Assembly: GCF_014653215.1 (NCBI RefSeq)
Contig: NZ_BNAI01000002.1
Coordinates: 496,001-560,000, forward strand
From: Pseudolysinimonas yzui
Lineage (GTDB): Bacteria; Actinomycetota; Actinomycetes; Actinomycetales; Microbacteriaceae
DNA length: 64,000 nucleotides
Reading direction: 5' to 3'
Position numbers and translations under genes: made by a program
Part shown: one piece after another, positions 32,711 through 43,403 of the stretch
Layout: each line of letters starts with the position of its first letter
Numbering within the stretch: position 1 is the first letter of the stretch
The notes under the pieces: generated by a model
What the model was told of the DNA's origin: nothing
The model's database searches: none
The model's input: the letters and a program-made list of their open reading frames with translations, nothing else

Positions 32711-34432
32711 ATGCCGGAAACACCGCTCCCGACAGGCACGCCCGCGATCGACCACAAGCCCCGCTCCCGCACGGTCACCGACGGGATCGAAGCCACCACG
32801 AGCCGCGGGATGCTACGCGCCGTCGGCATGGGCGACGCCGACTGGGACAAGGCCCAGATCGGCATCGCGTCGTCGTGGAACGAGATCACCCCGTGCAACC
32901 TGAGCCTCGACCGCCTCGCCCGCGCGGCGAAAGAGGGGGTGCACGCGGGCGGCGGGTATCCGCTGCAGTTCGGCACGGTGAGCGTCAGCGACGGCATCTC
33001 GATGGGCCACGAGGGGATGCACTTCTCGCTCGTGTCGCGTGAGGTCATCGCCGACTCCGTCGAGGTCGTCATGCAGGCCGAGCGGCTCGACGGCTCCGTG
33101 CTGCTCGCCGGGTGTGACAAGTCGATCCCCGGCATGCTGATGGCGGCCGCGCGACTCGACCTGGCATCCGTCTTCCTCTACGCCGGGTCGATCGCCCCGG
33201 GCTGGGTGCGCCTCAGCGACGGCACCGAGAAGGACATCACGATCATCGACTCCTTCGAGGCGGTCGGCGGGGTGCTGGCCGGCACGATGAGCCTCGAGGA
33301 TGCCCACCGCATCGAGTGCGCGTTCGCCCCCGGCATGGGCGCGTGCGGCGGCATGTACACCGCCAACACGATGGCGTCGGTCGCCGAAGCCCTCGGGCTG
33401 AGCCTGCCGGGCAGCGCGAGCCCCGCCGCCTCCGACGGTCGCCGCGACATGTACGCGCACCGCTCGGGCGAGGCCGTCGTCAACCTGCTGAACAAGGGCA
33501 TCACCGCGCGGCAGATCCTCACCAAGGAGGCGTTCGAGAACGCCATCGCGGTCGGCATGGCGCTCGGCGGCTCGACCAACATCGTGCTGCACCTGCTCGC
33601 GATCGCCCACGAAGCCGAGGTGGATCTCACGCTCGACGACTTCAACCGGGTCGGCGCGAAGGTGCCGCACATCGGCGACCTCAAGCCCTTCGGCAAGTAC
33701 GTCATGAACGACGTCGACCGCCGCGGCGGGGTGCCCGTGCTGATGAAGGCGCTGCTGGATGCCGGCCTGCTGCACGGCGACGTCATGACGGTGACCGGCA
33801 AGACGATGCGCGAGAACCTCGAAGAACTCAATCCTCCCGCGCTCGACGGCGAGGTGCTCAAGCCCCTCGACAAGCCGATCCACGCGACCGGCGGGCTCAC
33901 GATCCTCAAGGGATCGATGGCGCCCGAGGGTGCGGTCGTGAAGACCGCCGGCTTCGACGCGGCGGTCTTCGAGGGCCCGGCCCGCGTGTTCGAGCGCGAG
34001 CGTGGGGCGATGGATGCGCTCGCCGCGGGTGAGATCAAGCACGGCGACGTCGTCGTCATCCGCTACGAAGGCCCGAAGGGCGGCCCGGGGATGCGCGAGA
34101 TGCTCGCCATCACCGCCGCCATCAAGGGCGCGGGCTTAGGAAAAGATGTCCTACTATTGACGGACGGCAGATTCTCAGGCGGCACAACCGGCCTGTGCAT
34201 CGGCCACATCGCTCCGGAAGCAGTGGACGCAGGTCCTATCGCCTTCGTGCGTGATGGTGATCTGATACGGGTCGATATCGCAGCCCGGTCGATCGACCTA
34301 GAAGTCGATCCGGCCGAGTTGGAGAGCCGCCGTTCCGGCTGGGCTCCCTTGCCTCCGCGCTATACCCGTGGCGTTCTCGCGAAGTACTCCAAGCTCGTGC
34401 ACTCGGCAGCCGAAGGCGCGGTCACGGGGTAG
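32711..34432 (+). CDS. ilvD: Dihydroxy-acid dehydratase
   Basis: A 573-residue Fe-S dehydratase for the third step of valine and isoleucine synthesis. Cluster cysteines are seen in [21 protein letters not shown] and [12 protein letters not shown]; the C-terminal [10 protein letters not shown] holds the catalytic serine region. A TACCCT element 13 bases before the ATG suggests a short or absent leader. From about base 34133 codon use changes abruptly (TTA at 34136, then CTA CTA TTG, AGA, ATA, TCA, ACA), although the protein stays in frame and family-like. This looks like recombination with DNA of another source. Confidence 0.95.
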   Translation: MPETPLPTGTPAIDHKPRSRTVTDGIEATTSRGMLRAVGMGDADWDKAQIGIASSWNEITPCNLSLDRLARAAKEGVHAGGGYPLQFGTVSVSDGISMGHEGMHFSLVSREVIADSVEVVMQAERLDGSVLLAGCDKSIPGMLMAAARLDLASVFLYAGSIAPGWVRLSDGTEKDITIIDSFEAVGGVLAGTMSLEDAHRIECAFAPGMGACGGMYTANTMASVAEALGLSLPGSASPAASDGRRDMYAHRSGEAVVNLLNKGITARQILTKEAFENAIAVGMALGGSTNIVLHLLAIAHEAEVDLTLDDFNRVGAKVPHIGDLKPFGKYVMNDVDRRGGVPVLMKALLDAGLLHGDVMTVTGKTMRENLEELNPPALDGEVLKPLDKPIHATGGLTILKGSMAPEGAVVKTAGFDAAVFEGPARVFERERGAMDALAAGEIKHGDVVVIRYEGPKGGPGMREMLAITAAIKGAGLGKDVLLLTDGRFSGGTTGLCIGHIAPEAVDAGPIAFVRDGDLIRVDIAARSIDLEVDPAELESRRSGWAPLPPRYTRGVLAKYSKLVHSAAEGAVTG

Positions 34433-34492
34433 TCGATCGCTTCCAGACATCCATCGCTTCACAAAAGGGCCTGAGCCTTCTAAGGACACAGC

Positions 34493-36295
34493 ATGACTGC
34501 GGATGCTTCACCCGCTGCACCCCCACGCGACAAGAACGTGATGACCGGCTCGGGCGCCATCCTGGCCTCGCTCGAGAAGCTCGGTGTCACCGACGTCTTC
34601 GGCCTTCCCGGCGGCGCGATCATGCCGTTCTACGACGAGCTGATGGCCTCCACCACCATCCGCCACATCCTGGTGCGCCACGAGCAGGGCGCCGGCCACG
34701 CGGCCGAGGGCTACGCCGCCGCCTCCGGCAGGGTCGGCGTCGCGATCGCCACCTCCGGCCCCGGCGCGACCAACCTCGTCACCGCGATCGCCGACGCCTA
34801 CATGGACTCGGTGCCGCTGCTGGCGATCACCGGGCAGGTGTTCTCGACCTCGATGGGAACGGATGCCTTCCAGGAGGTCGACATCGTCGGCATCACGATG
34901 CCGATCACGAAGCACTCGATCCTCGTCAAGCGTGCCGAGGACGTGCCGGCGGCGCTCGCGTCGGCGTACCACATCGCCTCCACCGGTCGCCCCGGTCCGG
35001 TGCTCGTCGACATCACCAAGGACGCGCAGCAGGGCCAGATGACGTTCCACTGGCCGCCGAAGCTCGACCTGCCGGGCTATCGGCCGGTGACGAAGGCGCA
35101 CGGCAAGCAGATCACGGCCGCCGCCGAGCTGATGTTCGAGTCACAGCGTCCGGTGCTCTACGTCGGTGGCGGTGTCGTGCGGGCGGGAGCCCACAAGGAG
35201 CTGCTGAAGCTCGCCGATCGCACCGGGCTGCCTGTCGTGACGACGCTCATGGCCCGAGGGGCGTTCCCGGACTCGCACCCGCACCACCTCGGCATGCCGG
35301 GCATGCACGGCACGGTGCCCGCGGTGCTCGCCCTGCAGGAGAGCGACCTCATCGTCGCCCTCGGCGCCCGCTTCGACGACCGCGTGACCGGCAAGGTCGC
35401 CGAGTTCGCTCCCGACGCGAAGGTCGTGCACGTCGACATCGACCCGGCCGAGATCGGCAAGATCAAGCACGCCGACGTTCCGATCGTTGGCGACCTGAAA
35501 GACGTGCTGCCCGAACTGCTCGACGCCTACGAGTCGGTCGCGAAGAAGGCGAAGCCCGATACCGCCGAATGGTGGACGCGGTTGAACCAGCTGAAGGCGA
35601 ACTATCCGCTCGGTTACACCGACGACCCCGACGACGGGTTGCTCGCGCCGCAGACGGTCATCGAACGCATCGGGCAGCTCTCCGGACCGGAGGCGATCTA
35701 CGCCGCCGGTGTCGGCCAGCACCAGATGTGGGCGGCGCAGTTCATCAAGTACGAGCGTCCCAACGCCTGGCTCAACTCCGGCGGCGCCGGAACGATGGGC
35801 TACTCGGTTCCCGCCGCGATGGGTGCCAAGGTCGCGCAGCCCGACCGTCTGGTCTGGGCGATCGACGGCGACGGCTGCTTCCAGATGACCAACCAGGAAC
35901 TCGCGACTTGCACGATCAACGACATCCCGATCAAGGTCGCCGTCATCAACAACTCCTCGCTCGGCATGGTGCGCCAGTGGCAGTCGCTGTTCTACGACGG
36001 CCGCCACTCGTTCACCGACCTCGACACCGGGCACACGAAGGTGGGCGAGCAGACCCGCATGATCCCCGACTTCGTGAAGCTCGCGGAGGCCTACGGCGCA
36101 CTCGGCATCCGGGTGACGAAGCCGGAGGAGATCGACCCGGCGATCAAGCTGGCGATCGAGACCAACGACCGTCCGGTCGTCATCGACTTCATCGTGAGCC
36201 GTGACGCCATGGTGTGGCCGATGGTGCCGCAGGGCGTCGGCAACTCGCAGGTGCAGTACGCCCGCGATCTGGCCCCGACCTGGGAAGAGGAGTAA
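34493..36295 (+). CDS. ilvB: Acetolactate synthase large subunit
   Basis: A 600-residue ThDP enzyme that makes acetolactate or aceto-hydroxybutyrate. The catalytic Glu is in [14 protein letters not shown], and the ThDP/Mg motif starts at [10 protein letters not shown] and ends VAVINNSS. It follows ilvD by 60 bases and has an AAGGAC ribosome site. The next gene is the regulatory subunit, five bases on. No leader peptide with a run of branched-chain codons can be read in the 60-base gap. Confidence 0.96.
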   Translation: MTADASPAAPPRDKNVMTGSGAILASLEKLGVTDVFGLPGGAIMPFYDELMASTTIRHILVRHEQGAGHAAEGYAAASGRVGVAIATSGPGATNLVTAIADAYMDSVPLLAITGQVFSTSMGTDAFQEVDIVGITMPITKHSILVKRAEDVPAALASAYHIASTGRPGPVLVDITKDAQQGQMTFHWPPKLDLPGYRPVTKAHGKQITAAAELMFESQRPVLYVGGGVVRAGAHKELLKLADRTGLPVVTTLMARGAFPDSHPHHLGMPGMHGTVPAVLALQESDLIVALGARFDDRVTGKVAEFAPDAKVVHVDIDPAEIGKIKHADVPIVGDLKDVLPELLDAYESVAKKAKPDTAEWWTRLNQLKANYPLGYTDDPDDGLLAPQTVIERIGQLSGPEAIYAAGVGQHQMWAAQFIKYERPNAWLNSGGAGTMGYSVPAAMGAKVAQPDRLVWAIDGDGCFQMTNQELATCTINDIPIKVAVINNSSLGMVRQWQSLFYDGRHSFTDLDTGHTKVGEQTRMIPDFVKLAEAYGALGIRVTKPEEIDPAIKLAIETNDRPVVIDFIVSRDAMVWPMVPQGVGNSQVQYARDLAPTWEEE

Positions 36296-36300
36296 CCGCC

Positions 36301-37858
<1,558 letters not shown>

Positions 37859-37877
37859 CCGTTCGTTAACCCGACAC

Positions 37878-37908
37878 GGGGGTGCGTGTCTTCCGCACGT
37901 TCACCCCC
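37878..37908 (+). terminator. Hairpin after ilvC
   Basis: GGGGGTG at 37878-37884 pairs with CACCCCC at 37902-37908; the loop continues the stem as CGTG/CACG (37885-37888, 37896-37899) with a two-base bulge. It begins 19 bases after the ilvC stop and ends 19 bases before the next start. No T-run follows. Confidence 0.5.
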
Positions 37909-37927
37909 GGTCGGGAACCTTGGCGGC

Positions 37928-40900
37928 GTGCTCCGGGTCTGCGTCGCCCTTCTGACCGTCGTCGTCCTCGCGGGCGGAGGCCTCGCCGCCTCCCCACCCG
38001 CCGCGGCCGAGCTGCCGAAGCCCGACCCCGGCGCGGTGCCCGCCGTGCTCATCAACGAGGTGGCAAGCGCATCCGCCCACTCGGATGCCGACAGCTTCTT
38101 CGAGTTGCGCAACTGGGGCGACACCGCCGTCGACCTCACCGGCTGGGAAGTGTTCCGCTGCACGTTCGCGGGGTTGCGCAGCAACGCGGGCCGCACCGAG
38201 GGCGACCTCAGCGGAATCGTGCTGCAACCGGGCGAGATCGTCACGGTGAGTCGTGTCGGGATGCCGGGCGACGCGCGGTTCCTCGCCGGCTTCGACGTCA
38301 CCGGATTCGGGCTCTACCTGGAGAATCCCGACGACGAACCGGTCGATCTCGTCGGGGTGTTCCCGAACGAACCGCACGCGATGACGACCGAGTGCACCCC
38401 GGAGGGCGGCAATCTGCCGAACGTGCTCGACTTCGCACAGGGCGAGAGCTGGCAGCGCGTCGCCGCAACCGGTGACCCGGCCCGCGACTGGGTGGTCGCC
38501 CCGGCGACTCTCGGGGAGGCGAACGCGACCCGGTCGCTGAGCCCGGCGTCGTCGCAGGTCGTCGTCTCGGAGATCGCTTCGATGGGGCCGGGCGGATCGG
38601 GCGACGACTTCGTCGAGCTGCGCAACGACGGCACGTCGGTCGTTGACCTGTCGGGCTGGGAGCTCTTCCGCTGTACCGCCGAGGGCCGGGTGCGACCCGA
38701 CACGCTCCAGCTGACGATCCCCGAGGGCACGCGGCTCGATCCGGGCGAACGCTGGGTCGCCGGCGGCCCCGGGTTCACCGGCGACGCCGACGCCGAGTAC
38801 GCCACGTCGCTCGCCGATGCGACCTCCGGGGCGCTGCTGCGGGATGCCGACGGCGCGCTCGTCGACCGGGTCGCGATCGCCGGCATCCGCGACTCGGCGT
38901 GCCAAGATCCGAAGCTGCCGCCCGTGCTCGACGCGGTCGCGGGGGAGTCGTACCAGCGCACGTCGAGCGGCTGGGTGCTCGCACCGCGCACCCCCGGGGC
39001 GGCCAACGCGACGACCGACGACTCCGTGTTCGACACCGGCTTCGCCTACCCGGGGGGCGACGGCGAACCCGATCCGGGCGTCGCGATCAGTGAGATCGCG
39101 AACGACCCCGGCCCCGACGGGCTCCCCGCCGGGTGGACGCCGCGCAACTTCGTCGAACTCGGCAACTACGGCGACGAACCCGTCGACATCGGCGGGTGGA
39201 CGGCCTACCGCTGCACCGTCGACGGGCCGCGCGCGGTCGACCCGCAGTTCCGCATCCCGGGCGGAACGATGCTCGAGCCCGGTGCGACGTTCCTGGCGGC
39301 CCTCGCGGGAACGGCGGCGGCCGCCGACGCCGACGTCGTCTACGACACGGCACTCAGCCTGCTCGGCACGGGAGTGTGGATCGCGGATGCCGACGGCGAG
39401 CGGGTCGACAGCATGGGCGTCTACGCGCAGAGCGTCTTCGACGGAGCGAACATCGCGCTGAGCCCGTGCACGAAGGGTCTCGCGCTCGCGGTGCACCTTC
39501 CCGACCGGCTGCTGAGCGAGACGTTCCAGCGCACCCGGTTCACCGGCGTCGATGCCGACGACTTCACGGTGGCCGAGGCGACTCCGGGCGAGATCGACCT
39601 CGTGCCCTGGGCCGACCCGACCGCGCGGGTGCCGATGGCGCCCGACGCGATCGCGGAGGTCGCCGAGACCGAACCCGCTGTCGTGTCGGGCGACCCGGTC
39701 GAGGTGATCGAAGCCTGGGCCGGCTCGACCGACGGTGGCCCGCTCACGGCCGAACGCGGCGACGACGAGACCCGTCTCGACCCGTCGGACGCCGGGCCGG
39801 CGTCCGACGACGGCTACCGCTATCCCTACCAGCGTCTCGTGCTCGACGCCTCCGGTCTCTCGCCCGGATCGCGCGTGACCTGGAGCGGTCACGGCAGCGG
39901 CACCACCGAACTGCAGCTCTCGGTGTGGACGGGTTCGTCATGGCGTCTGCTCGACGCCGACGTGGGCGACGACGTCGTGCTGACGGGAACGCTCGAGAAC
40001 GGCGAGATCCGGGACGGCGCGGTGAGCATCCTCGTGCAGAACGGACCGCGCACCCAGCCGCGCATCGTCGACGAGCGCGACGCGCGCCTCGAAGACCCCG
40101 CCGACTACGACCTCGCGATCGCGCACATCACCGACACGCAGTACCTCTCCGAGTCGTACCCCGAGGTCTACGCGCGCATGGTGAGCTGGATCGCCGCGAA
40201 CGCCGCCACCCGCAGAATCGAGTTCGCGACGCACACCGGCGACATGGTCGAGAACTGGGTCGACCCCGAACAGACCGAGGAACGCGCCCGGCGCGAGTAC
40301 GAGCTGGCCAGCGACATCCAGGCGATCCTCGACGACGCCGGGGTGCCCAACAGCGTGCTGCCCGGCAACCACGACAACAAGCGCGGCGCCGACAACTCGC
40401 TGTTCAACGAGTACTTCGGTCCCGATCGCTACGCCGAGATGCCGGAATACGGCGGCTCGATCGCTCCCGGCGACAACCGCGCGAACTTCTCGACGTTCGC
40501 GGCGGGCGGGGCGCGGTTCCTCATGCTGTCGCTGCCTTACGCCTACGGCGAGGAGGAGATGGCCTGGGCCGAGCAGGTCGTCACGAGTCACCCCGACCAC
40601 AACGTCGTGATCTCGACCCACGAGCACGTCATGCCGCTGACCCTCGAGGGCACGGCCCATCGAGCCGGTTCGAACCGCTGGACCTCACGCGGCGACGAGC
40701 TGTGGGAGCGGGTGATCGCCCCGAACCGCAACGTCGTCGTCGTGCTGTCGGGCCACTTCCACGGGCTGGGCCTGCTGCGCACCGAGGATGCGGGCGGCAT
40801 CCCCGGCCACGATGTCGTCGAGATCCTCGCCGACTACCAGGAGTACCGCACGCACACCGGCGAGCGCGCGACGGGGTTCCAGCGGATGCTGCAGCTCGAC

Positions 40901-41194
40901 CTCGCCGGCGGGGTCATCGCCGTCGACACCTTCTCGCTGCGACTCGAGGAGTCGTACGGGCTCGACTACGACTACCGGCAGTTCGTTCCCGACACCGGTT
41001 CGCCGGTGACCCCGTCCAACGTGCGACCCTGGCGCATCGTGGAGTCGGGTCTGCAGAACCGCTACACCGAGGCCGACGACGAGTTCCTCGCCCAGGTGGC
41101 CTTCCAGTACGAGAAGTCGGTCGAGACGGTGAGCGTCGTCGCCGACCGGCCCATCGCCGTCGCTCAGTCGAGGCTGCGCACCGGGATGCTGTAG
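37928..41194 (+). CDS. Secreted protein with three lamin-tail domains and a calcineurin-like phosphoesterase domain
   Basis: About 1089 residues. GTG 37928 gives a clean signal peptide (LRVCVALLTVVVLAGGGLAA, cleavage near SPPAAA). Three lamin-tail-type beta domains follow, each with an INEVASA- or SEIAS-like start and an LTGWEVFRC / LSGWELFRC / IGGWTAYRC strand, with paired Cys: about residues 35-200, 210-365 and 380-560. A linker of about 120 residues leads to a metallophosphatase domain with IAHITDTQYL, HTGDMVENW, LPGNHDNK, STHEHVMP and SGHFHG, the full set of metal ligands. No sortase motif or anchor is seen. The last 31 bases overlap the end of the regulator gene on the other strand. Possible role: phosphodiesterase or nuclease outside the cell. 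Confidence 0.85.
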   Translation: MLRVCVALLTVVVLAGGGLAASPPAAAELPKPDPGAVPAVLINEVASASAHSDADSFFELRNWGDTAVDLTGWEVFRCTFAGLRSNAGRTEGDLSGIVLQPGEIVTVSRVGMPGDARFLAGFDVTGFGLYLENPDDEPVDLVGVFPNEPHAMTTECTPEGGNLPNVLDFAQGESWQRVAATGDPARDWVVAPATLGEANATRSLSPASSQVVVSEIASMGPGGSGDDFVELRNDGTSVVDLSGWELFRCTAEGRVRPDTLQLTIPEGTRLDPGERWVAGGPGFTGDADAEYATSLADATSGALLRDADGALVDRVAIAGIRDSACQDPKLPPVLDAVAGESYQRTSSGWVLAPRTPGAANATTDDSVFDTGFAYPGGDGEPDPGVAISEIANDPGPDGLPAGWTPRNFVELGNYGDEPVDIGGWTAYRCTVDGPRAVDPQFRIPGGTMLEPGATFLAALAGTAAAADADVVYDTALSLLGTGVWIADADGERVDSMGVYAQSVFDGANIALSPCTKGLALAVHLPDRLLSETFQRTRFTGVDADDFTVAEATPGEIDLVPWADPTARVPMAPDAIAEVAETEPAVVSGDPVEVIEAWAGSTDGGPLTAERGDDETRLDPSDAGPASDDGYRYPYQRLVLDASGLSPGSRVTWSGHGSGTTELQLSVWTGSSWRLLDADVGDDVVLTGTLENGEIRDGAVSILVQNGPRTQPRIVDERDARLEDPADYDLAIAHITDTQYLSESYPEVYARMVSWIAANAATRRIEFATHTGDMVENWVDPEQTEERARREYELASDIQAILDDAGVPNSVLPGNHDNKRGADNSLFNEYFGPDRYAEMPEYGGSIAPGDNRANFSTFAAGGARFLMLSLPYAYGEEEMAWAEQVVTSHPDHNVVISTHEHVMPLTLEGTAHRAGSNRWTSRGDELWERVIAPNRNVVVVLSGHFHGLGLLRTEDAGGIPGHDVVEILADYQEYRTHTGERATGFQRMLQLDLAGGVIAVDTFSLRLEESYGLDYDYRQFVPDTGSPVTPSNVRPWRIVESGLQNRYTEADDEFLAQVAFQYEKSVETVSVVADRPIAVAQSRLRTGML

Positions 41195-42327
41195 CCGCGC
41201 TTGATGACGGTGGCGATGAGGTCGGGCACCGGCAGCGAACGGCGCAGGCGGCTGATCGCCATGTCGACGGCGTGATCGTCGGGGTCGTCGGGCAGTGCGG
41301 TCGCGAGTTCGGAGCGGGCGACGACGCGCCCCGGGTCGGCGAGCAGCAGCCGGAACAGGGCGAGGCTGGTCGGGGAGAGGGAGGCGCTGCGACCGTCGAC
41401 CACGACGAGCCGCCCCCGCAGTTCGACGGTGCCCTGCGGGGTCGCGACGCGACGGATCGCGGTGGTCTCCAGATGCTCGCAGACGAGGCGGATGAGCGCG
41501 CCCATACGGAAACGCTCGGGCGCGATCGGCCGGATCCCGGCGGCTTCGAGCGGCGCCGCGGTGACGGGTCCGACAGCTGCTGCGGTGACGCCGTCGGCGA
41601 AGGCGTCGAGCACGGCGCCGAGCTTTCCGGCCTGCTCGGCGGTCGCGAGCAGGGCGTCGACGGCGGGAGCGCTCGTGAAGGTCACCGCGTCGACGGAGCC
41701 CGTGCAGATCGCGTCGACGAGCCGCAGCACGCGGGTCGAGTCCTCGGGGAGGCTCCAGCGGTAGGGCGCCGCCGTGAGCACCCGGGCACCGGCGTCGCGC
41801 AGCCGGTCGATCTGAGCGACGTCGGGGAACCCGTGCAGTTGCACGGCGATCGTGAGGCCGTCGACGCCTTCTTCGAGCACCTGGTCGACGAGCGACGCCG
41901 TGGTCTCGTCGACGCTCATCCCTCGGTCTTCCAGCCCGGCGGCGCGGATCGCTCCCCGCGCCTTCGGGCCGCGCACCAGGATGCGGGCGCGGGTGAGCAC
42001 CTCGGTGAGTTCGGCGCCGAGTCCGGCGGCGTCGGCGACCTCGAACCAGCGCCGCACCCCGTACGACGTCGTGGCGAGCATGAGGTCGGGTCGCGCCTCG
42101 ATGATCGCTGCGGTGTCGCGCGTCAGTTCGGCGTCGTCGTCGACCGCGGCGATGCGGATCGCGGGTGCGTGCAGCACCTCGGCGCCGCGTCGCTCGAAGG
42201 CCGCGATGAGGTCTTCGCTGCGTCGGTCGGAGGTGACGCCGATGCGGAATCCCTCGAGTTGGTCGGGACGGAAACCCGCGGCGAACCCCGCGTCCGTCTC
42301 GACATCGGCCACGATCACTCCGTTCAT
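41164..42327 (-). CDS. Uroporphyrinogen-III synthase-like regulator with OmpR-type DNA-binding domain (NnaR-like)
   Basis: A 387-residue fusion. Residues 1-265 have the HemD fold (FRIGVTSDRRSEDLIAAFERRG, VTFTSAPAVDAL, TAAAVGPVTAAPLEAAG); residues 285-387 form a winged helix (SPTSLALFRLLLADPGRVVARSEL, AVDMAISRLRRSL, TVIKRGYSIPV). Proteins of this build, NnaR in Streptomyces, act with GlnR to switch on nitrate and nitrite assimilation. It lies right behind the SUMT and nirB genes. Whether the HemD half still makes uroporphyrinogen III is open; it could sense sirohaem-pathway intermediates instead. Confidence 0.85.
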   Translation of the reverse strand: MNGVIVADVETDAGFAAGFRPDQLEGFRIGVTSDRRSEDLIAAFERRGAEVLHAPAIRIAAVDDDAELTRDTAAIIEARPDLMLATTSYGVRRWFEVADAAGLGAELTEVLTRARILVRGPKARGAIRAAGLEDRGMSVDETTASLVDQVLEEGVDGLTIAVQLHGFPDVAQIDRLRDAGARVLTAAPYRWSLPEDSTRVLRLVDAICTGSVDAVTFTSAPAVDALLATAEQAGKLGAVLDAFADGVTAAAVGPVTAAPLEAAGIRPIAPERFRMGALIRLVCEHLETTAIRRVATPQGTVELRGRLVVVDGRSASLSPTSLALFRLLLADPGRVVARSELATALPDDPDDHAVDMAISRLRRSLPVPDLIATVIKRGYSIPVRSLD

Positions 42328-42340
42328 CGGCGGAACGGTG

Positions 42341-43402
42341 CTATTCGCCGGCGAGGGCGATCACGTCCCGGGAGATCCGGTCGGCTTCCTCGCCGTGGTG
42401 CATCAAGCGTACGACCTCGCCGACGACGATGACGGCGGGTGACGAAACTCGCAGCCGCGTGCTGACCTCGGTGGCGTCGCTGACGGTGGTGACGGTCGTG
42501 CGCTGCGACAGCTGGGTTCCGCGTTCGATGATCGCCAGCGGCATGTCGGCCGGCATGCCGAAGCGGGCCAGCCCGGCGGTCAGGTGGGGCAGGTTGCTCA
42601 CCCCCATCAGCACGACGATCGTTCCGCCGAGACCGGCGAGGTGCGCGAGCTGGGCGTCGTCGAGCGGGGCGTGCCCCGAGACGACGGTGAACATGCGGCT
42701 CACCTCGCGGTAGGTGACGGGGATGCCGGCGGCCGCGGGCACCGCGATCGCGCTCGTCACCCCCGGGATGACGGTCACCGGAACACCGGCCGCGCGGCAG
42801 GCGGCGACCTCTTCGCCGCCGCGGCCGAAGACGTAGGGGTCGCCGCCTTTGAGCCGTGCGACGGTGCGGCCCTCGAGAGCGCTCGCGACCATGCGCCGTT
42901 CGATCTCGTGCTGCGGGATCGCGTGGTGACCCGGGGTCTTGCCGACATCCACGATCTCGGCGCCGGGCGCGAACTCGCGCAACCGCTGCTGCGGAGCGAG
43001 CCGGTCGACGTAGATGATGTCCGCACGGGCGAGGGCGTCGCGTGCGGCGAGGGTCAGCAGCCCGTCGTCGCCGGGGCCGCCGCCGATCAGGGTCACGGTG
43101 CCGATGGGTTCCGCGGAGGCGGGTGCCTCGCTGAGGATCCAGGTGCGTCGACCGGCGACGGCTCGGATCATCCGTTCTTCCTCGGCGTCGGCGTCCACCA
43201 GCACGACCAGGTCCATGCCGTCGACGACGTCGCGCCAGCCCGCGAGGTGTTTCGGGCGCTCGACCGACCGGCATCCGGCATCCGTCGCGGTGATTGAGAC
43301 GGCAGCGCCGGCCTGCACGAAACGGGCGACGGCGAGCCGGGCGGATGCCGCCCCGCCGACGACGAGCACGGTGCGTCCGGCGAGATCGAGGTCGAGCTGC
43401 AT
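42341..43402 (-). CDS. cobA: Uroporphyrinogen-III C-methyltransferase with N-terminal NAD-binding domain
   Basis: A 353-residue protein. The C-terminal 240 residues are SUMT: TLIGGGPGDDGLLTLAA, IIYVDRLAPQQ, RLKGGDPYVFGRGGEE and VIPGVTSAIAVPAAAG. It makes precorrin-2 for the sirohaem of nitrite reductase. The first 105 residues are a Rossmann piece (VLVVGGAASARLAVARFV) like the precorrin-2 dehydrogenase part of CysG, but the dimerisation/ferrochelatase part is missing. A separate chelatase gene is at 46601. It starts one base after the nirB stop. Confidence 0.88.
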   Translation of the reverse strand: MQLDLDLAGRTVLVVGGAASARLAVARFVQAGAAVSITATDAGCRSVERPKHLAGWRDVVDGMDLVVLVDADAEEERMIRAVAGRRTWILSEAPASAEPIGTVTLIGGGPGDDGLLTLAARDALARADIIYVDRLAPQQRLREFAPGAEIVDVGKTPGHHAIPQHEIERRMVASALEGRTVARLKGGDPYVFGRGGEEVAACRAAGVPVTVIPGVTSAIAVPAAAGIPVTYREVSRMFTVVSGHAPLDDAQLAHLAGLGGTIVVLMGVSNLPHLTAGLARFGMPADMPLAIIERGTQLSQRTTVTTVSDATEVSTRLRVSSPAVIVVGEVVRLMHHGEEADRISRDVIALAGE

Positions 43403-43403
43403 G

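Noticed and set aside
34433-34492. Attenuator leader peptide before ilvB
   Set aside because: The 60-base gap has no small reading frame rich in Leu, Val or Ile codons and no alternative hairpins.
37865-37905. PHO-box-like pair GTTAACC / GTTCACC before the secreted phosphatase
   Set aside because: The two words are 34 bases apart, not the 11-base repeat of PhoP boxes, and one is part of the ilvC hairpin. Not enough to claim phosphate control.
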